Shown piece by piece: positions 51,387 through 53,516 of a stretch of DNA of 53,516 nt (its first letter is position 1; each line of letters starts with the position of its first letter). Source of the stretch: JAYPHU01 sp038127535 (GTDB taxonomy: Bacteria > Pseudomonadota > Alphaproteobacteria > Rhodospirillales > UBA2165); the NCBI GenBank assembly GCA_038127535.1, contig JAYPHU010000027.1, forward strand, positions 1-53,516. The letters run 5' to 3'. The notes below the pieces were generated by a model that worked only from the letters and a program-made list of their open reading frames with translations, made no database searches and was not told the DNA's origin. The position numbers were made by a program, and so were the translations under genes.

Positions 51387-52196
51387 TTATTCGAAAAAGC
51401 GGACCCGTTCCGAGGGGGATAAAATGCTGTTTAACAGCATTTCCAGCCGGCGCGGGTTTTCCTGCCGTCCGACAGACGCCACACCGATCAGGTAGATGTT
51501 GTTTATGGTCTCTTCCATCACGGAGTTCCGCTCGAATTTTGCGGCCAGCGGGGTGAACATCAGATTAGCCAGCAATGCGCCGTAGAACGTGGTCAGGAGG
51601 GCCACCGCCATCCGCGGGCCGATAGTCGTCGGATCGTCCAGTCCGCCCAGCATCTACACCAATCCAATCAAGGTGCCGATCAGGCCCATGGCCGGCGCGA
51701 ATTCGGCCGCCCGGCGCAGGACGTTTACAATTTTCTGATGCCGGACGATCATCGCTTCCATGTCCCGGCGGAGAAGCCGGTCCACCTCGGCACCCGGAAT
51801 ACCATCGACGATCATGGCGTTTCCCTTATGAAGGAACGCCTCGCCACGCATTTTATCGATCACATCCTGCAAAGACAGAATCCCGTGCCGCCGTGCCAGA
51901 CAGGAAATCTGCAGCACGTGAAGCGCCGCTTCCCGGGGCTCCCGGCTGGAATGGAGCAGGGTCTTCGAGAGAACGCCGACGGTCTGCGTCATCTCGCCAA
52001 AGGAGAAACACACCAATGTCGCGGCGAACGTGCCGCCCAGCACGATGATAAGTGCCGTCGTATTGATAAATGCCGTCGGCGAACCTTCGAGAGAGATCGC
52101 GATCGCGATCAACGCAAGAGCGACGACAATACCGACGACGGTAGCAAAATCGAAGTTTTGCCGGGCCGGTGATATTCGGAGTTCTTCGTCGGCCAT
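51387..52196 (-). pseudogene. motA: Flagellar motor stator protein MotA, interrupted by TAG
   Basis: The frame encodes a 269-codon MotA/PomA-type stator with four membrane segments (VVGIVVALALIAIAISLEGS, TALIIVLGGTFAATLVCF, PAMGLIGTLIGLV, VALLTTFYGALLANLMFTPL). TAG at 51654-51656 falls in IGTLIGLV-stop-MLGGLDDP, a place where MotA proteins normally have Gln. The result is a 180-residue N-terminal piece and an 88-residue piece whose ATG follows the TAG at once (TAGATG), which could allow re-initiation. The break lies in the third membrane helix, which carries a proline essential for torque, so normal function is unlikely. motB is not in the window. Confidence 0.85.
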
Positions 52197-52216
52197 GGAA
52201 GCTACTCGGGCAAGTC

Positions 52217-52612
52217 CTAGGTCCGGTCTGTCTTGATGATTTCCGTCATCGTGATCCCCAGCCGGTCCTCGAGAACCACGACCTCGCCGCGAGCCACCAG
52301 ACGGTTATTCACATAGATATCAATGGCTTCTCCGACTTTGCGGTCCAGTTCCACGACGGCGCCCCGGCCAAGTTTCAGAAGCTGCTGCACTTCCATTGTC
52401 GATTTGCCCAAAACAGCGGCCACCTGCACTGGGATGTCATAGACGGCTTCCAGGTCCTGCGCGCTGCGGGGGACATCGGGAATCTCATTCTCGGTCGCCG
52501 GAACGTTGTCGCCGTCGCTATTGTCATCCCCGGCAGGTGCGGGCGCAGGCGCCGGTGTGGCCTCCGCGCCGTCGTCTTCCAGCTCGTTCAGTTCAAAATC
52601 CTGGTCAGCCAT
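52217..52612 (-). CDS. fliN: Flagellar motor switch protein FliN
   Basis: FliN forms part of the C-ring and controls rotation direction. The 131-residue product has an acidic, Ala/Pro-rich N-terminal half. The C-terminal SpoA domain follows (VYDIPVQVAAVLGKSTMEVQ, LLKLGRGAVVELDRKVGEAI, YVNNRLVARGEVVVLEDRLG), diagnostic of FliN. It ends with GITMTEIIKTDRT. motA is 20 bases downstream and fliH 15 bases upstream on the same strand, so it lies in the fliG-fliH-fliN operon. The frame is fully open. Confidence 0.95.
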   Translation of the reverse strand: MADQDFELNELEDDGAEATPAPAPAPAGDDNSDGDNVPATENEIPDVPRSAQDLEAVYDIPVQVAAVLGKSTMEVQQLLKLGRGAVVELDRKVGEAIDIYVNNRLVARGEVVVLEDRLGITMTEIIKTDRT

Positions 52613-52627
52613 CTCGGCCTCCTAACA

Positions 52628-53449
52628 TCAATCGTTCGTCGCCGTCTCCGCCTCGTCGGACGGTGCGTCCGGGTCGCCCCCGGCGGGTGGGCCGGTGTCA
52701 TTTAATTCTTCCGGCGCTTGCATCTCTAACGTGGCCGCCGGCTCGGACTGTTCCGCCGGCACCGCCTCATCTGCCGCTTCCGGCAGCGCACCGAGTTCTA
52801 TCCTTTTATCAACAACCTCTGAAATTTCTTCTAACAGCTCGTTCGGGTCCCGTTTGGCGTAACCGCTTTGCCAGTCAACCCTCAGCTCGCCATTCTGCAG
52901 CTCGGAATCGCCCTTAACGGATAGCTTTCCGCGATAACCGCTTTGGCTCAATTGTGCTTCGATTCGCTCCTTAAGCGGTGCGGCATACTCTTCCTGCACC
53001 CTGACGGACAAGCGGGGTTCGTGCAGCAGATTCGACATGATCTCCTCAGCCGCATTGGCGACTTCATTAAAACCGCCTTGTTCATTGAGGACGGGGAACA
53101 GCTTTTTGCAAATCGCCAGCGCCAATATCGCCGTTTCCTTGTGAAACTCTTCCAGATTGTCGGCCTGAACCTGATGAATGCCGGACACCTGTTCGTTGAG
53201 CTGACCGACCACGCCGATCAATTGTTGCTCGATGGCGCCCATGGCTTCCTGATTGCCCTCGGCCTTACCTTGGTTGAAGCCTTCCTGCCGGGCGGCATCC
53301 AACTCTTCCTGGCTAAAGGTCGGTTCCGGGGGCTCTTCCGGTTCTTCCGGCTCGATGCCCTCTTCCTCGGCCTCCTCCCGGACGATTTCTTCCATCAATT
53401 TGACGTCGTCGAAATCGAAGTCGAACAGGAATTTCTCTAATTCTGCCAT
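52628..53449 (-). CDS. fliH: Flagellar assembly protein FliH
   Basis: FliH regulates the FliI ATPase and tethers it to the C-ring. The 273-residue product starts with an acidic KFLFDFDFDDVKLMEEIV segment. A Glu/Pro-rich linker follows, then the helical FliH core (AARQEGFNQGKAEGNQEAMG, AILALAICKKLFPVL) and a C-terminal domain containing GELRVDWQSGYAKRDPNELL. It ends with an extended acidic tail of about 50 residues. This is the alphaproteobacterial FliH type, where homology is weak; position between fliG and fliN supports the call. Confidence 0.9.
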   Translation of the reverse strand: MAELEKFLFDFDFDDVKLMEEIVREEAEEEGIEPEEPEEPPEPTFSQEELDAARQEGFNQGKAEGNQEAMGAIEQQLIGVVGQLNEQVSGIHQVQADNLEEFHKETAILALAICKKLFPVLNEQGGFNEVANAAEEIMSNLLHEPRLSVRVQEEYAAPLKERIEAQLSQSGYRGKLSVKGDSELQNGELRVDWQSGYAKRDPNELLEEISEVVDKRIELGALPEAADEAVPAEQSEPAATLEMQAPEELNDTGPPAGGDPDAPSDEAETATND

Positions 53450-53467
53450 GTCGGTTGATTCGGTTCC

Positions 53468-53516
53468 CTAGAACACCAGTTCGTCTTCTTCGCCGCCGCC
53501 GGCGATGACGATCTCG
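53468..53516 (-). CDS. fliG: Flagellar motor switch protein FliG, C-terminal end (partial)
   Basis: The minus strand reads EIVIAGGGEEDELVF followed by TAG at 53468-53470. This acidic ending with a final EDELVF is typical of alphaproteobacterial FliG, and fliG normally precedes fliH. The stop is 18 bases before the fliH start. Only 15 residues are visible; the rest lies outside the window. Confidence 0.75.
   Translation of the reverse strand, partial: EIVIAGGGEEDELVF

Noticed and set aside
1..53516. CRISPR arrays, insertion sequences, prophage genes or toxin-antitoxin pairs
   Set aside because: No regularly spaced repeats, transposase motifs or phage structural genes are visible. The single S24 repressor remnant is not enough to call a prophage.

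Overview
The window looks like a chromosomal segment of a GC-rich alphaproteobacterium, probably Rhodospirillales-like and known only as an assembled draft. The signs are ChpT and CtrA beside flagellar genes, a FlbD-type sigma-54 activator, an hpn hopanoid locus and short palindromic intergenic repeats. No phage, integrase, insertion sequence or CRISPR array is visible. A run of 100 N at 40849-40948 marks a scaffold join.

Layout. (1) 70-12657: tRNA-Phe, then a hopanoid locus. It holds ispG and ispH (last two steps of the MEP isoprenoid pathway), hpnC, hpnB, hpnD, shc, hpnG, hpnH and hpnA, plus a glutathione-transferase-like gene and a small secreted protein. The squalene-forming oxidoreductase HpnE is absent. 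(2) 11890-16472: a phosphonate locus with a free nucleotidyltransferase, a PhyH-type dioxygenase, a PEP mutase fused to a nucleotidyltransferase domain, and phosphonopyruvate decarboxylase. No aminotransferase follows. (3) 16603-20224: the methylcitrate operon prpD-prpB-prpC for propionyl-CoA oxidation. (4) 20402-27352: small metabolic genes (YciI-like, hydroxypyruvate-isomerase-like, RidA) and a tight four-gene operon of two cyclase-family hydrolases, an SDR and a 3-hydroxyacyl-CoA dehydrogenase. Repeats and degraded genes lie between them. (5) 27514-30368: two interrupted genes, then pyrD and nadK. (6) 30450-39241: a molybdenum and formate dehydrogenase block with moaA, fdhD, mobA, a DUF364 protein, a ModE-like regulator and a two-subunit NAD-linked formate dehydrogenase. 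(7) 39402-53516: cell-cycle and flagellar genes chpT, ctrA, fliI, fliJ, fliK, flhG, flhA, flbD, motA, fliN, fliH and the tail of fliG.

The most striking feature is gene decay. cheA and cheR are fused by an internal deletion and also carry three in-frame stops. motA, a repressor gene and a small basic-protein gene each carry an in-frame TAG. Two further genes are frameshifted. Export, basal-body and regulatory flagellar genes stay open, so motor rotation and chemotaxis appear to be lost first, or these genes have copies elsewhere.

The most interesting functional idea is the head-to-tail position of the hopanoid and phosphonate loci. hpnA is followed after 23 bases by a nucleotidyltransferase that leads into the phosphonate genes, which suggests a phosphonate-bearing lipid. 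That link is inference from gene order only.
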